A stretch of 38,815 nucleotides of DNA from an uncultured Bacteroidales bacterium. Its GTDB lineage: Bacteria; Bacteroidota; Bacteroidia; Bacteroidales; UBA932. The position numbers and the translations under genes are program-made. Below, in pieces: positions 31,994 to 38,815 of the stretch (positions are counted from its first letter, which is position 1; each line of letters begins with the position of its first letter). The notes under the pieces are model-generated. The model was not told where the DNA came from. It made no database searches and was given only the letters and a program-made list of their open reading frames with translations. The DNA lies in the NCBI GenBank assembly GCA_900544815.1, contig UQWT01000016.1:1-38815 (forward strand), written 5' to 3'.

Positions 31994-32311
31994 ATGGCTA
32001 AAAAAAATTATACAGAGGAAAACACAGGATTTGAGCTTCCTGCAGAGGTTGCAAAGGGCAACTACGTAAATATGGCTGTAGTGAGCCACTCAAAGAGCGA
32101 GTTTATAATGGACTTCTTGAGCCTTATGCCGGGAATGCCCGCCCCTACCGTTTTGGACAGGATCATTACAACTCCGGAGACAGCCAAACAGATACTTATA
32201 ACGCTCCAAGAGAACGTAGAGAAATATGAACGCAATTTTGGAGAGATAGAACTTGATAATCAAACAACAGATATTCCAATAGGCTTTGGCTCCCCGAATG
32301 CCAAAGCATAG
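31994..32311 (+). CDS. DUF3467 family protein
   Basis: A 105-residue soluble protein of DUF3467. It matches the family pattern of a short beta-rich protein with NYVNMAVVSHSKSEFIMDFLSLMPGMPAPTV (about 23-53) and a helix ETAKQILITLQENVEKYERNFGEI. The function of the family is unknown. It is the first gene of the operon, 11 bases before etfB, so it is made together with the electron-transfer proteins; whether it works with them is not known. Confidence 0.8.
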   Translation: MAKKNYTEENTGFELPAEVAKGNYVNMAVVSHSKSEFIMDFLSLMPGMPAPTVLDRIITTPETAKQILITLQENVEKYERNFGEIELDNQTTDIPIGFGSPNAKA

Positions 32312-32322
32312 AAAAGAAAATT

Positions 32323-33198
32323 ATGAAGGAAAATTTAAGAATCGTGGTGCTTGCAAAGCAGGTACCGGATACCAGGAATGTTGGCAAAGATGCTATGACT
32401 CCGGAAGGTACCGTAAACAGAGCTGCTTTGCCTGCAATTTTCAATCCCGAAGACCTTAACGCTTTAGAGCAGGCTTTGAGGGTTAAAGATCAACACAAAT
32501 CAGCTGAGATTATCCTCCTCACCATGGGACCTGGCAGAGCTGCAGATATTATCCGTGAGGCAATCTTTAGAGGAGCAGACAAAGGTATTCTATTGTCAGA
32601 CAGAAAGTTTGCAGGTTCAGACACACTTGCAACCTCATACGCACTATCACAGGCTATAAAACAGATTAACCCGGATCTTATCTTTGCAGGACGTCAGGCA
32701 ATAGACGGCGATACCGCACAAGTAGGGCCGCAGGTAGCCGAGAAACTTGGAATACCACAAGTTACATATTCAGAAGAGGTTATGGATCTCAATGAGACCG
32801 GTATAACCATCAAGAGACGTTTGGAAAGAGGTATTGAGATTGTAAAATCAACCCTTCCCGTTCTCATCACCGTCCACGCAACAGCAGCAGAGTGCCGCCC
32901 AAGAAACGCAAAGCAGGTGCTCAAATTCAAATATGCAAGAACCGAGAGTGAGAATAATCTTCCCGACAAGACATTCAAGCTTTCACTGCAAGAGCATCCA
33001 TACCTGCAGATAGCAGAGTGGACAGCTGCAAACATTGGCGGAGACGACAACAGCTTTGGACTAAGCGGCTCGCCTACAAAGGTTAAAAAGATAGAAAACA
33101 TTGTGTTCCAGGCAAAAGAGGCAAAGAAACTTACAGCTTCAGATGCAGATATAGACGGTCTGATTGTAGAATTGCTCTCTAATCACACAATTGGTTAA
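32323..33198 (+). CDS. etfB: Electron transfer flavoprotein beta subunit
   Basis: A 291-residue EtfB/FixA protein. It starts LRIVVLAKQVPDTRNVG and contains the family segments NPEDLNALEQAL (about 42-53), LLTMGPGRAADIIREAIFRGADKGILLSDRKFAGSDTLATSYAL and DLIFAGRQAIDGDTAQVGPQVAEKL. It binds the alpha subunit and a nucleotide (AMP, or a second FAD in bifurcating forms) and takes electrons from the acyl-CoA dehydrogenase encoded downstream. It is about 30 residues longer than E. coli FixA, mainly near the C-terminus. The dispersed word (32959-32969) is read as LPDK in the loop NLPDKTF. Confidence 0.9.
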   Translation: MKENLRIVVLAKQVPDTRNVGKDAMTPEGTVNRAALPAIFNPEDLNALEQALRVKDQHKSAEIILLTMGPGRAADIIREAIFRGADKGILLSDRKFAGSDTLATSYALSQAIKQINPDLIFAGRQAIDGDTAQVGPQVAEKLGIPQVTYSEEVMDLNETGITIKRRLERGIEIVKSTLPVLITVHATAAECRPRNAKQVLKFKYARTESENNLPDKTFKLSLQEHPYLQIAEWTAANIGGDDNSFGLSGSPTKVKKIENIVFQAKEAKKLTASDADIDGLIVELLSNHTIG

Positions 33199-33220
33199 TA
33201 AATAATTAGGAGAAAAGACA

Positions 33221-34237
33221 ATGAACAATATAATTGTATTTTGCGAAACCGACAACGGTAAATTGTGTGATGTAAGCCTTGAACTCCTTACAAAAGGACG
33301 TGCACTCGCACAGACACTTAACTGCAACCTTGAGGCCCTTCTTATTGGCTACAATGTAGAGAATCTTGCAGATGAACTTTACAAATATGGGGTAAACAAA
33401 GTACACCTTGCAGACGACAAGCAGTTGGAATTCTTTAGAACACTTCCATACGCCTCAATAACAATAGCTCTCTTCAAACAGGAGAAACCGCAGATTGCAC
33501 TCTTTGGAGCTACAAGCATTGGAAGAGATCTTGCACCTCGTGTATCAAGCGCACTCCACAGCGGTCTTACAGCAGACTGTACCTCATTAGAGATTGGAGA
33601 CCACAAAGATGCAAAAGGAAACGAATGGAAAAACCTTCTTTACCAGATACGTCCGGCATTTGGCGGAAACATCATTGCAACCATCGTAAACCCTGAGTGC
33701 AGGCCACAAATGGCAACTGTAAGAGAGGGTGTCATGAAGAAAGAGGTTGCAGCGGTACCTGCAAAAGGAACAGTTTCAAAGATAGATGTAAAATCCATCC
33801 TCACAGATGCAGATATGGCTGTTGAGATAATCGAGAGACATATTGAGGAGAAGAAGATAGACATAAAGGGGGCACAGATCATTGTTGCCGGCGGATACGG
33901 AGTTGGCAGCAAGGAGAACTTCAAGCTTATCCACGACCTTGCAAAGGTTCTTGGTGCAGAGGTTGGAGCATCACGTGCGGCAGTGGATGCAGGATTTACG
34001 GAGCATGAGAGGCAGATTGGCCAGACCGGTGTAACCGTAAGACCTAAACTGTTCATCTCTGTTGGTATATCGGGACAGATACAGCACACTGCAGGTATGG
34101 ACGGTTCATCTATGATCATCTCAATAAACAACGACCCTGAGGCTCCTATCCACAAGATAGCAGACTACTCTATCATAGGTGATTTAAATGAAGTATTACC
34201 AAAGATGATTGCATCTTACAAAAAACACAGCAAATAG
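33221..34237 (+). CDS. etfA: Electron transfer flavoprotein alpha subunit
   Basis: A 338-residue EtfA/FixB protein. The N-terminal domain I runs to about residue 195. The FAD-binding C-terminal domain contains IIVAGGYGVGSKENFKLIHDLAKVLGAEVGASRAAVDAGF and RQIGQTGVTVRPKLFISVGISGQIQHTAGMDGSSMIISINNDPEAPIHKIADY, the family's FAD signature. It accepts electrons from the acyl-CoA dehydrogenase or, in a bifurcating complex, passes them to ferredoxin. It lies 22 bases after etfB, and the next gene starts 1 base after its stop codon. Confidence 0.92.
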   Translation: MNNIIVFCETDNGKLCDVSLELLTKGRALAQTLNCNLEALLIGYNVENLADELYKYGVNKVHLADDKQLEFFRTLPYASITIALFKQEKPQIALFGATSIGRDLAPRVSSALHSGLTADCTSLEIGDHKDAKGNEWKNLLYQIRPAFGGNIIATIVNPECRPQMATVREGVMKKEVAAVPAKGTVSKIDVKSILTDADMAVEIIERHIEEKKIDIKGAQIIVAGGYGVGSKENFKLIHDLAKVLGAEVGASRAAVDAGFTEHERQIGQTGVTVRPKLFISVGISGQIQHTAGMDGSSMIISINNDPEAPIHKIADYSIIGDLNEVLPKMIASYKKHSK

Positions 34238-34238
34238 C

Positions 34239-35984
34239 ATGGCAAATTTTTATACAGATAATTCAGATTTGAAGTTCCAGTTCGGGCATCCTCTAATGAA
34301 GAAGATTGTTGAGCTTAAAGAGGACGGATTCAAAGATTTTGGAAAATATGACTACGCTCCTGCAGATACAGAAGATGCGATAGATTCTTACGAAAAGGTG
34401 ATGGAGATTATAGGCGGTATTTGCGGTGATGTTCTTGCCCCCAATGCAGAGGGTGTAGACCATGAAGGTCCTCTTTGCGAGAACGGCAGGATAAAATATG
34501 CAAGCGGCACGCAACAGAACCACGATGTACTTACTCAGGCCGGTGTTTACGGACTTTCACTTCCAAGAGAGTATGGCGGACTCAATTTTAGCATGGTCCC
34601 ATACGTGATGGCAGCCGAGGTGGTATCGAGAGCAGATGCAGGCTTTGCAAATATCTGGGGTCTACAGGATTGTGCAGAGACCATTCACGAATTTGCCTCC
34701 AAAGAGATAAGGGAGGAGTTCCTTCCAAGAATAAACAAGGGGGAGACCTGCTCAATGGATCTTACTGAACCGGATGCAGGTTCTGATCTGCAGGCAGTTA
34801 TGCTAAAGGCTACATGGAGCGAAGAGAAACAGATGTGGCTGCTTAACGGTGTAAAGCGTTTCATTACAAACGGTGACGCAGATATTAAACTTGTTCTTGC
34901 ACGTAGCGAAGAGGGCACAACAGACGGACGCGGACTTTCATACTTTGTATATGATAAAAAGTGGGGCGGAGTTAATGTGAGACGTATAGAGAATAAACTT
35001 GGTATAAAGGGCTCCCCTACCGCCGAGCTTGTATTCAAAAATGCCCCTGCAAAGCTTATAGGTGACAGAAAGATGGGACTTATCAAGTACGTTATGTCAC
35101 TTATGAACGGTGCCCGCCTTGGCGTTGGAGCACAATCCGTGGGACTTTCCGAAGCTGCTTACAGAGAAGCTGTTAAGTACGCAAACGAACGTGCCCAGTT
35201 TGGTAAGTCAATTATCAATTTCCCTGCAGTTTACGAGATGCTTGCGGTAATGAAGGCAAAACTTCAGGCAAGCCGTGCCCTGTTATACGAAACAACACGT
35301 TTTGTAGATGTCTACAAAGCATACAATATGATTGCAGAGGAGAGAAAACTTACCCCGGAGGAGAGAACAGAATCCAAGAAGTACAACAGACTTGCAGATA
35401 TGTTCACCCCTGTTCTTAAGATGAACTCCAGCGAGTATGCCAACCAGAATGCTTACGATGCCATTCAAATTCACGGAGGTTCGGGATTCATGAAAGAGTA
35501 TCCTGTAGAGAGACTGTACAGAGATGCCAGAATCCTTACAATCTACGAGGGAACATCTCAGTTACAGGTTGTTGCCGCAATAAGGTATGTAACCAACGGT
35601 TCTTACCTTGCACAGATAAGAGAGTACGAAAAAGCCGAGATTAAACCAGAATTTCAGGCAATTAAAGATAAATTGGTTGCCATGACCAACCAGTTTGAGG
35701 ATGCTTGCAATTTTGTTCACGAGACGGCAAAGACGCTTGAAAACGGTAACGAGTATATAGACTTCCATGCTCGCAGACTTGTGGAGATGGCATCACATAT
35801 CATTATGTCTTATCTTCTCTTGATTGACGCACAGAACAGTGAGTCGTTTGTAAACTCTCTAAATGTTTATGCCGGCAAATCCGAGGGATGGAATAATGAC
35901 AGATACTCTTACATAAAGAGTTTCAATCCTTGTGATCTTAAGTTCTTTACGGCTGTTAAGGATGAGAGTGTAGCTGCCGAATAA
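34239..35984 (+). CDS. Acyl-CoA dehydrogenase
   Basis: A 581-residue FAD acyl-CoA dehydrogenase with a C-terminal extension compared with the usual 380-residue enzymes. Visible motifs are CSMDLTEPDAGSDL (substrate/FAD loop, about 168-181), KRFITNGDAD, ARLGVGAQSVGLSEAAYREAVKYANERAQFG (about 288-318), and QIHGGSGFMKEYPVERLYRDARILTIYEGTSQLQ, with the Glu of YEGT as likely catalytic base (about residue 442). The start is ATG 34239, right after the etfA stop. The neighbour order etfB-etfA-acd is like the cluster I recall from Porphyromonas gingivalis butyrate metabolism, so a crotonyl/butyryl-CoA role is likely but not proven. Confidence 0.87.
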   Translation: MANFYTDNSDLKFQFGHPLMKKIVELKEDGFKDFGKYDYAPADTEDAIDSYEKVMEIIGGICGDVLAPNAEGVDHEGPLCENGRIKYASGTQQNHDVLTQAGVYGLSLPREYGGLNFSMVPYVMAAEVVSRADAGFANIWGLQDCAETIHEFASKEIREEFLPRINKGETCSMDLTEPDAGSDLQAVMLKATWSEEKQMWLLNGVKRFITNGDADIKLVLARSEEGTTDGRGLSYFVYDKKWGGVNVRRIENKLGIKGSPTAELVFKNAPAKLIGDRKMGLIKYVMSLMNGARLGVGAQSVGLSEAAYREAVKYANERAQFGKSIINFPAVYEMLAVMKAKLQASRALLYETTRFVDVYKAYNMIAEERKLTPEERTESKKYNRLADMFTPVLKMNSSEYANQNAYDAIQIHGGSGFMKEYPVERLYRDARILTIYEGTSQLQVVAAIRYVTNGSYLAQIREYEKAEIKPEFQAIKDKLVAMTNQFEDACNFVHETAKTLENGNEYIDFHARRLVEMASHIIMSYLLLIDAQNSESFVNSLNVYAGKSEGWNNDRYSYIKSFNPCDLKFFTAVKDESVAAE

Positions 35985-36007
35985 AGAAGATGAGATAGCG
36001 TCATTAT

Positions 36008-36124
36008 AAAAAGATTAAGCTATGTGAAAACTTCGGACTTAGTCCTACGTCCCGTCTCGCCTTTGGCGAGCCACCCATTCATGGGCCATGGGCGGCCACA
36101 TTTTCACTTATAGCTTAATCTTTT
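36008..36124. terminator. Large hairpin after the etf operon, probable terminator
   Basis: The arms AAAAAGATTAAGCTATGTGAAAA (23 bases, 36008-36030) and the inverse copy at 36101-36124 end in a T-run, and lie 24 bases after the acyl-CoA dehydrogenase stop. The interior holds GGACTTAGTCC (36035-36045) and CTCGCC-TTT-GGCGAG (36056-36070). The arrangement resembles the hairpin elements at 3408 and 7830, though the sequence is mostly different. Confidence 0.5.
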
Positions 36125-36178
36125 AAAATATTCAGACTATGACAACTATAGCACTTGTGGCTTAATCTTTATAAATAT
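36105..36178. repeat. 27-bp near-identical direct repeat
   Basis: The segments 36105-36131 and 36152-36178 share CACTT.T.GCTTAATCTTT..AAATAT with four mismatches. The first copy overlaps the right arm of the hairpin. The second lies 47 bases before the DUF2520 start codon, where it could influence that promoter. Confidence 0.5.
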
Positions 36179-36224
36179 ACTGCTACTCGTACTCAACATA
36201 TTTGATTACATCATATTGTAAATT

Positions 36225-37082
36225 ATGTACAACATCTCATTTATAGGTGCAGGTAACGTAACATTCAGACTCTCTTTGGCATTGCAGCAGGCAGGGTATA
36301 ACATCAGGACTATCGTAAACAGATCTGCAGACAAAGCCGAATCTGTAGTAAGGGCTCTTAAAAGACACAGAAGCCATGCAATAGCAACAGGTGACTATAA
36401 CGCCATCCCTGCAGACTGCGACTTGATAATCATATCTGTATCTGACACCTACATAAGAGAGGCTGCTAAAAAAGTGAATGAAACGCTCACAAGCAGAAAC
36501 CTTTTTATTCCGGTTGTACATACCTGCGGAGCAGTGCCGTTGGAGACACTTACAGATGAATTGTCGGGAAGAAAATGCGGTGTCTTCTATCCACTTATGA
36601 CACTCAGCAAGAACAAGGAGATAGATATGAAGTTAGTGCCTTTTCTAATTGAGTCTAACGACACCGGCCTGCAACAGATGCTCTGCACCATTGTACAGCA
36701 GATGAGGGCAGAATACAAAATATGCGACTCGGCAAAACGACTGCAGATGCATGTGGCAGCTGTGTTCGTATCTAACTTTACCAATTACATGCTGGCTCTT
36801 GCATACCGAATAGCACACCCCGATTTTGTCTACCTTCTCCCCTGTGCCGTTGAGACCGTAAGAAAAGCGTTTCTCAACAAGCCATCGGTATCACAGACAG
36901 GACCTGCAAAAAGGGGTGATACTACAACTATCAACGAGCATCTCAACGTATTGGCACAAATGAACCTTAACGAAGAGAGGGAGATATATGAGTACCTGAG
37001 CAGGATGATTATGCAGAGCAATGCCTTAGGAACCGATATTCATCCCAACACTAACAAAGCTAACAAAGAGAATAATGAGTAA
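36225..37082 (+). CDS. Rossmann-like and DUF2520 domain protein
   Basis: A 285-residue protein. The N-terminal Rossmann-like domain has the dinucleotide loop FIGAGNVTF (about 5-13) and DLIIISVSDTYIREAA, and the C-terminal helical DUF2520 domain starts near residue 130. The fold resembles pyrroline-5-carboxylate or F420-type reductases, but the reaction is unknown. Its stop overlaps the start of the HAD gene by 8 bases. The order DUF2520-HAD-Maf is, as I recall, conserved in Bacteroidales. The dispersed word (36561-36571) is read as LSGR. Confidence 0.82.
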   Translation: MYNISFIGAGNVTFRLSLALQQAGYNIRTIVNRSADKAESVVRALKRHRSHAIATGDYNAIPADCDLIIISVSDTYIREAAKKVNETLTSRNLFIPVVHTCGAVPLETLTDELSGRKCGVFYPLMTLSKNKEIDMKLVPFLIESNDTGLQQMLCTIVQQMRAEYKICDSAKRLQMHVAAVFVSNFTNYMLALAYRIAHPDFVYLLPCAVETVRKAFLNKPSVSQTGPAKRGDTTTINEHLNVLAQMNLNEEREIYEYLSRMIMQSNALGTDIHPNTNKANKENNE

Positions 37083-37617
37083 CTATAAAACCAAATTGGC
37101 AAATATAAAAGCCTTTGCATTTGACGTAGACGGAGTATTTACAGACGGTAGCGTTCTCTGCCCGCCAAGCGGAGAACTCATAAGGGTATATGACTCAAAA
37201 GATGGAATGGGCCTTAGGATGGCATATCTTAAAGGCTACCCTATAGGAATCATCACCGGAGGCGATTCACGTTCAATAACATCCAGATTTCAAGACACTT
37301 TAGCAACAGATATATATATGAAATCGAGGAACAAGCTCCCGGATTTCATGGACTTCTGCAACAGACATAATCTAAAGCCTAATGAGGTTGTTTTTGTGGG
37401 TGATGATCTTCCCGACATTCCTGTACTAAAGGTCTGTGGGCTGGCGGTATGCCCTGCCGATGCCGTTAATGAGGTTAAAGAGGTCTGCGATTACGTATCG
37501 CTTTACAAGGGTGGGAAAGGTTGTGTTAGGGATCTGGTGGAGCAGGTACTTAAAGTGCAGGGGAAATGGGTGTTTGACCCTATTGAATATAGCGCAAAAA
37601 GAGGTATAGGACAATAG
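37075..37617 (+). CDS. KdsC-like HAD phosphatase (KDO-8-phosphate phosphatase family)
   Basis: A 180-residue capless C0-type HAD phosphatase. The nucleophile motif is FAFDVDGVFTDGS with Asp17 and Asp19, motif 2 is IITGGDS (about 60), the Lys lies in SRNKLPDF, and the Mg-binding motif is VFVGDDLPDIPVL (about 106-118). KdsC enzymes are small tetramers that remove phosphate from KDO-8-P in lipopolysaccharide synthesis. No other kds gene is adjacent, so a related sugar phosphate remains possible. Its DLPDIP segment carries a 10-of-11 copy of the dispersed word (37408-37417). Confidence 0.8.
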   Translation: MSNYKTKLANIKAFAFDVDGVFTDGSVLCPPSGELIRVYDSKDGMGLRMAYLKGYPIGIITGGDSRSITSRFQDTLATDIYMKSRNKLPDFMDFCNRHNLKPNEVVFVGDDLPDIPVLKVCGLAVCPADAVNEVKEVCDYVSLYKGGKGCVRDLVEQVLKVQGKWVFDPIEYSAKRGIGQ

Positions 37618-37636
37618 TTCTGTTTATTGTTAAAAG

Positions 37637-38221
37637 ATGTTAGAGAAGGTATTAAACGGTAAAAAGCTGATTTTGGCATCCGGCTCTCCGCGCAGGCATG
37701 AACTGCTCGGGGGATTGGACTACCCTTTTGAGATTGATACAAAAAACAATTTCACGGAGGAGTATCCTGCAGATATGCCTGTAGAGGAGATACCGCTCTT
37801 TTTGGCTAAAGGAAAATCTTACGGATTCCACAGGCCGCTTGCAGATAATGAGATAATCATTACGGCAGACACAATGGTACTGTGTAAAGGCCGCATTATG
37901 GGTAAGCCACACAGCAAAGAGGAGGCTACAGAGATGCTCTCCTCCTTAAGCGGGAACAAACACACTGTACTTACAGGAGTATGTATAAGAAGCAACTCCA
38001 AAACAGATATGTTTACAGCCCGCACGGATGTATACTTTAATGAGTTGAGCCGTGAGGAGATTGAATATTACCTTGGCAAATACAAGCCATACGACAAGGC
38101 CGGCTCATACGGAGTACAGGAGTGGATAGGTTATGTTGGAATCAGCAGAATAGACGGCTCATACTACAACGTAATGGGGCTGCCGGTTCAATTAGTCTAC
38201 AGATCACTCTTGAACTTCTGA
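37637..38221 (+). CDS. maf: Maf-family nucleotide pyrophosphatase
   Basis: A 194-residue Maf/YhdE protein of full length. The phosphate loop LASGSPRRHELL is at about 14-25, the catalytic Asp is in ITADTMVLCKGRIMGKPHSKEEATEML (about 74-100), and SGNKHTVLTGV and YDKAGSYGVQEW follow. Maf proteins hydrolyse dTTP/UTP or modified pyrimidine triphosphates to the monophosphate. It lies 19 bases after the HAD gene and its 3' end overlaps the converging recQ by 25 bases. Confidence 0.92.
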   Translation: MLEKVLNGKKLILASGSPRRHELLGGLDYPFEIDTKNNFTEEYPADMPVEEIPLFLAKGKSYGFHRPLADNEIIITADTMVLCKGRIMGKPHSKEEATEMLSSLSGNKHTVLTGVCIRSNSKTDMFTARTDVYFNELSREEIEYYLGKYKPYDKAGSYGVQEWIGYVGISRIDGSYYNVMGLPVQLVYRSLLNF

Positions 38222-38815
38222 GAGATATCTCCATCATCTATTAGTCTGCGCATAACCTCTACGTAGAGTTCCGGATTATTGGGGTTAAGTGCGCAGATAT
38301 CCTTTTCGTTCCACTTGCGCCCCGTGATATCGCACTGCTCTACAAACTCCCTAACAGCGCTTTCCGCATCACGCACCAAACTATCTACACCTCCCACCCT
38401 TTTTCTGTTTGACAAGCAGACATCACAGATTCCGCAATTGGGAATATCCTCCTGTCCAAAATATTTTATAAGTTGACGGCTGCGGCACAGGCTCTCATCC
38501 TGCAGATACTCTATCATAGCATCTATCCTACCGGCAAACACCTCCTTACGCTCATTGTATCTCTTGTCGGGAAGATAAAAATTACTCTCTGTAAGACGCT
38601 CATAGTGCATTATCATAAGCGGGGTCTTTACCCTTGGAATATATTTTAGCACATGCATACGCGAAAGAGTTATCAACTTCTGTTTGACACCTTGCGGAGA
38701 ATCTGTTGTTATGCGCGCAACATACTCCTCGTCTATTGGGGTGATCTTGGAGAAAATGCCTGTGTATATGCGCATAAGCGATTTTAGAAATGTATCCAAG
38801 GTGCGGTTATTCAAC
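38197..38815 (-). CDS. recQ: RecQ-family ATP-dependent DNA helicase, C-terminal part (cut by the window edge)
   Basis: The last 205 or so residues of a RecQ-like helicase; the gene continues past the right edge, and the TTG at 38814 is not its real start. The zinc-binding motif C-x16-C-x2-C-x2-C (CRSRQLIKYFGQEDIPNCGICDVC) identifies the RecQ-C region, preceded by a winged-helix-like part. No HRDC domain follows: the protein ends soon after a short helical tail (LYVEVMRRLIDDGDISQKF). It carries the dispersed word at 38564-38574, read as YLPDKR. The 3' end overlaps maf. Confidence 0.85.
   Translation of the reverse strand, partial: LNNRTLDTFLKSLMRIYTGIFSKITPIDEEYVARITTDSPQGVKQKLITLSRMHVLKYIPRVKTPLMIMHYERLTESNFYLPDKRYNERKEVFAGRIDAMIEYLQDESLCRSRQLIKYFGQEDIPNCGICDVCLSNRKRVGGVDSLVRDAESAVREFVEQCDITGRKWNEKDICALNPNNPELYVEVMRRLIDDGDISQKFKSDL

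Noticed and set aside
34209..34238. Acyl-CoA dehydrogenase start at TTG 34209 inside etfA
   Set aside because: The ATG at 34239 follows the etfA stop directly and begins a typical N-terminus; the extra ten residues make no sense.
3833..38574. Dispersed word explained as a conserved protein motif LPDK
   Set aside because: It also occurs in intergenic DNA and inside genes in other frames and on the other strand, so a protein-level cause cannot explain it.

Overview
The window comes from a Bacteroidota chromosome, most likely the order Bacteroidales. The evidence is a SusC/SusD pair, a TamL-type outer-membrane assembly lipoprotein, a DUF3467 protein, promoters of the Bacteroidetes type (TTTG or TTG, 19-20 bases, then TAnnTTTG) with no Shine-Dalgarno boxes, and a TatA/TatC pair. 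The etfB-etfA-acyl-CoA dehydrogenase cluster resembles the one in Porphyromonas-like anaerobes. The species cannot be fixed from the sequence alone.

Layout. Bases 1-3300 are accessory: three tandem small secreted zinc-ribbon proteins (-), a RelB-like antitoxin / PIN toxin / CAT-like acetyltransferase operon (+), and a hicAB pair (-). A tRNA-Leu(CAG) flanked by large hairpins (3317-3617) marks the edge of this part. Then come tamL (-), a fold-type-III PLP decarboxylase (+) and a SPOUT RNA methyltransferase (+). A long block on the - strand runs from 20646 down to 9079: phzF-like gene, valS, a PMCA-type calcium ATPase, a hot-dog thioesterase, tatA, tatC, an ABC-F ATPase and rlmB. A second accessory patch (20731-23219, -) holds a PIN protein overlapping a gene of unknown function, and a HEPN/MNT pair in which both members carry an in-frame stop codon. 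The + strand then carries an SDR gene, a SusC-SusD-M14 metallopeptidase operon (probable peptide uptake), a DUF3467-etfB-etfA-acyl-CoA dehydrogenase operon, and a DUF2520-KdsC-like-Maf operon that converges on a partial recQ at the right edge.

The strongest unexplained signal is a dispersed DNA word, TTGTCGGGAAG. It occurs 14 times perfectly (7 on each strand) in 39 kb, where about 0.01-0.02 would be expected by chance, with several near-copies. It lies in intergenic DNA and inside genes, where it is read in different frames (LPDK, VGK, LSG), so it is selected as DNA and not as protein. It is absent from both accessory patches. It behaves like a DNA uptake sequence or another genome-wide recognition site. 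Two further intergenic repeat families are present: degenerate hexamer tracts of the GGCTTT/GGCGTT type, and AT-rich ATAAACT-type repeats that share a 21-bp identical block. There is also a set of long hairpin elements.
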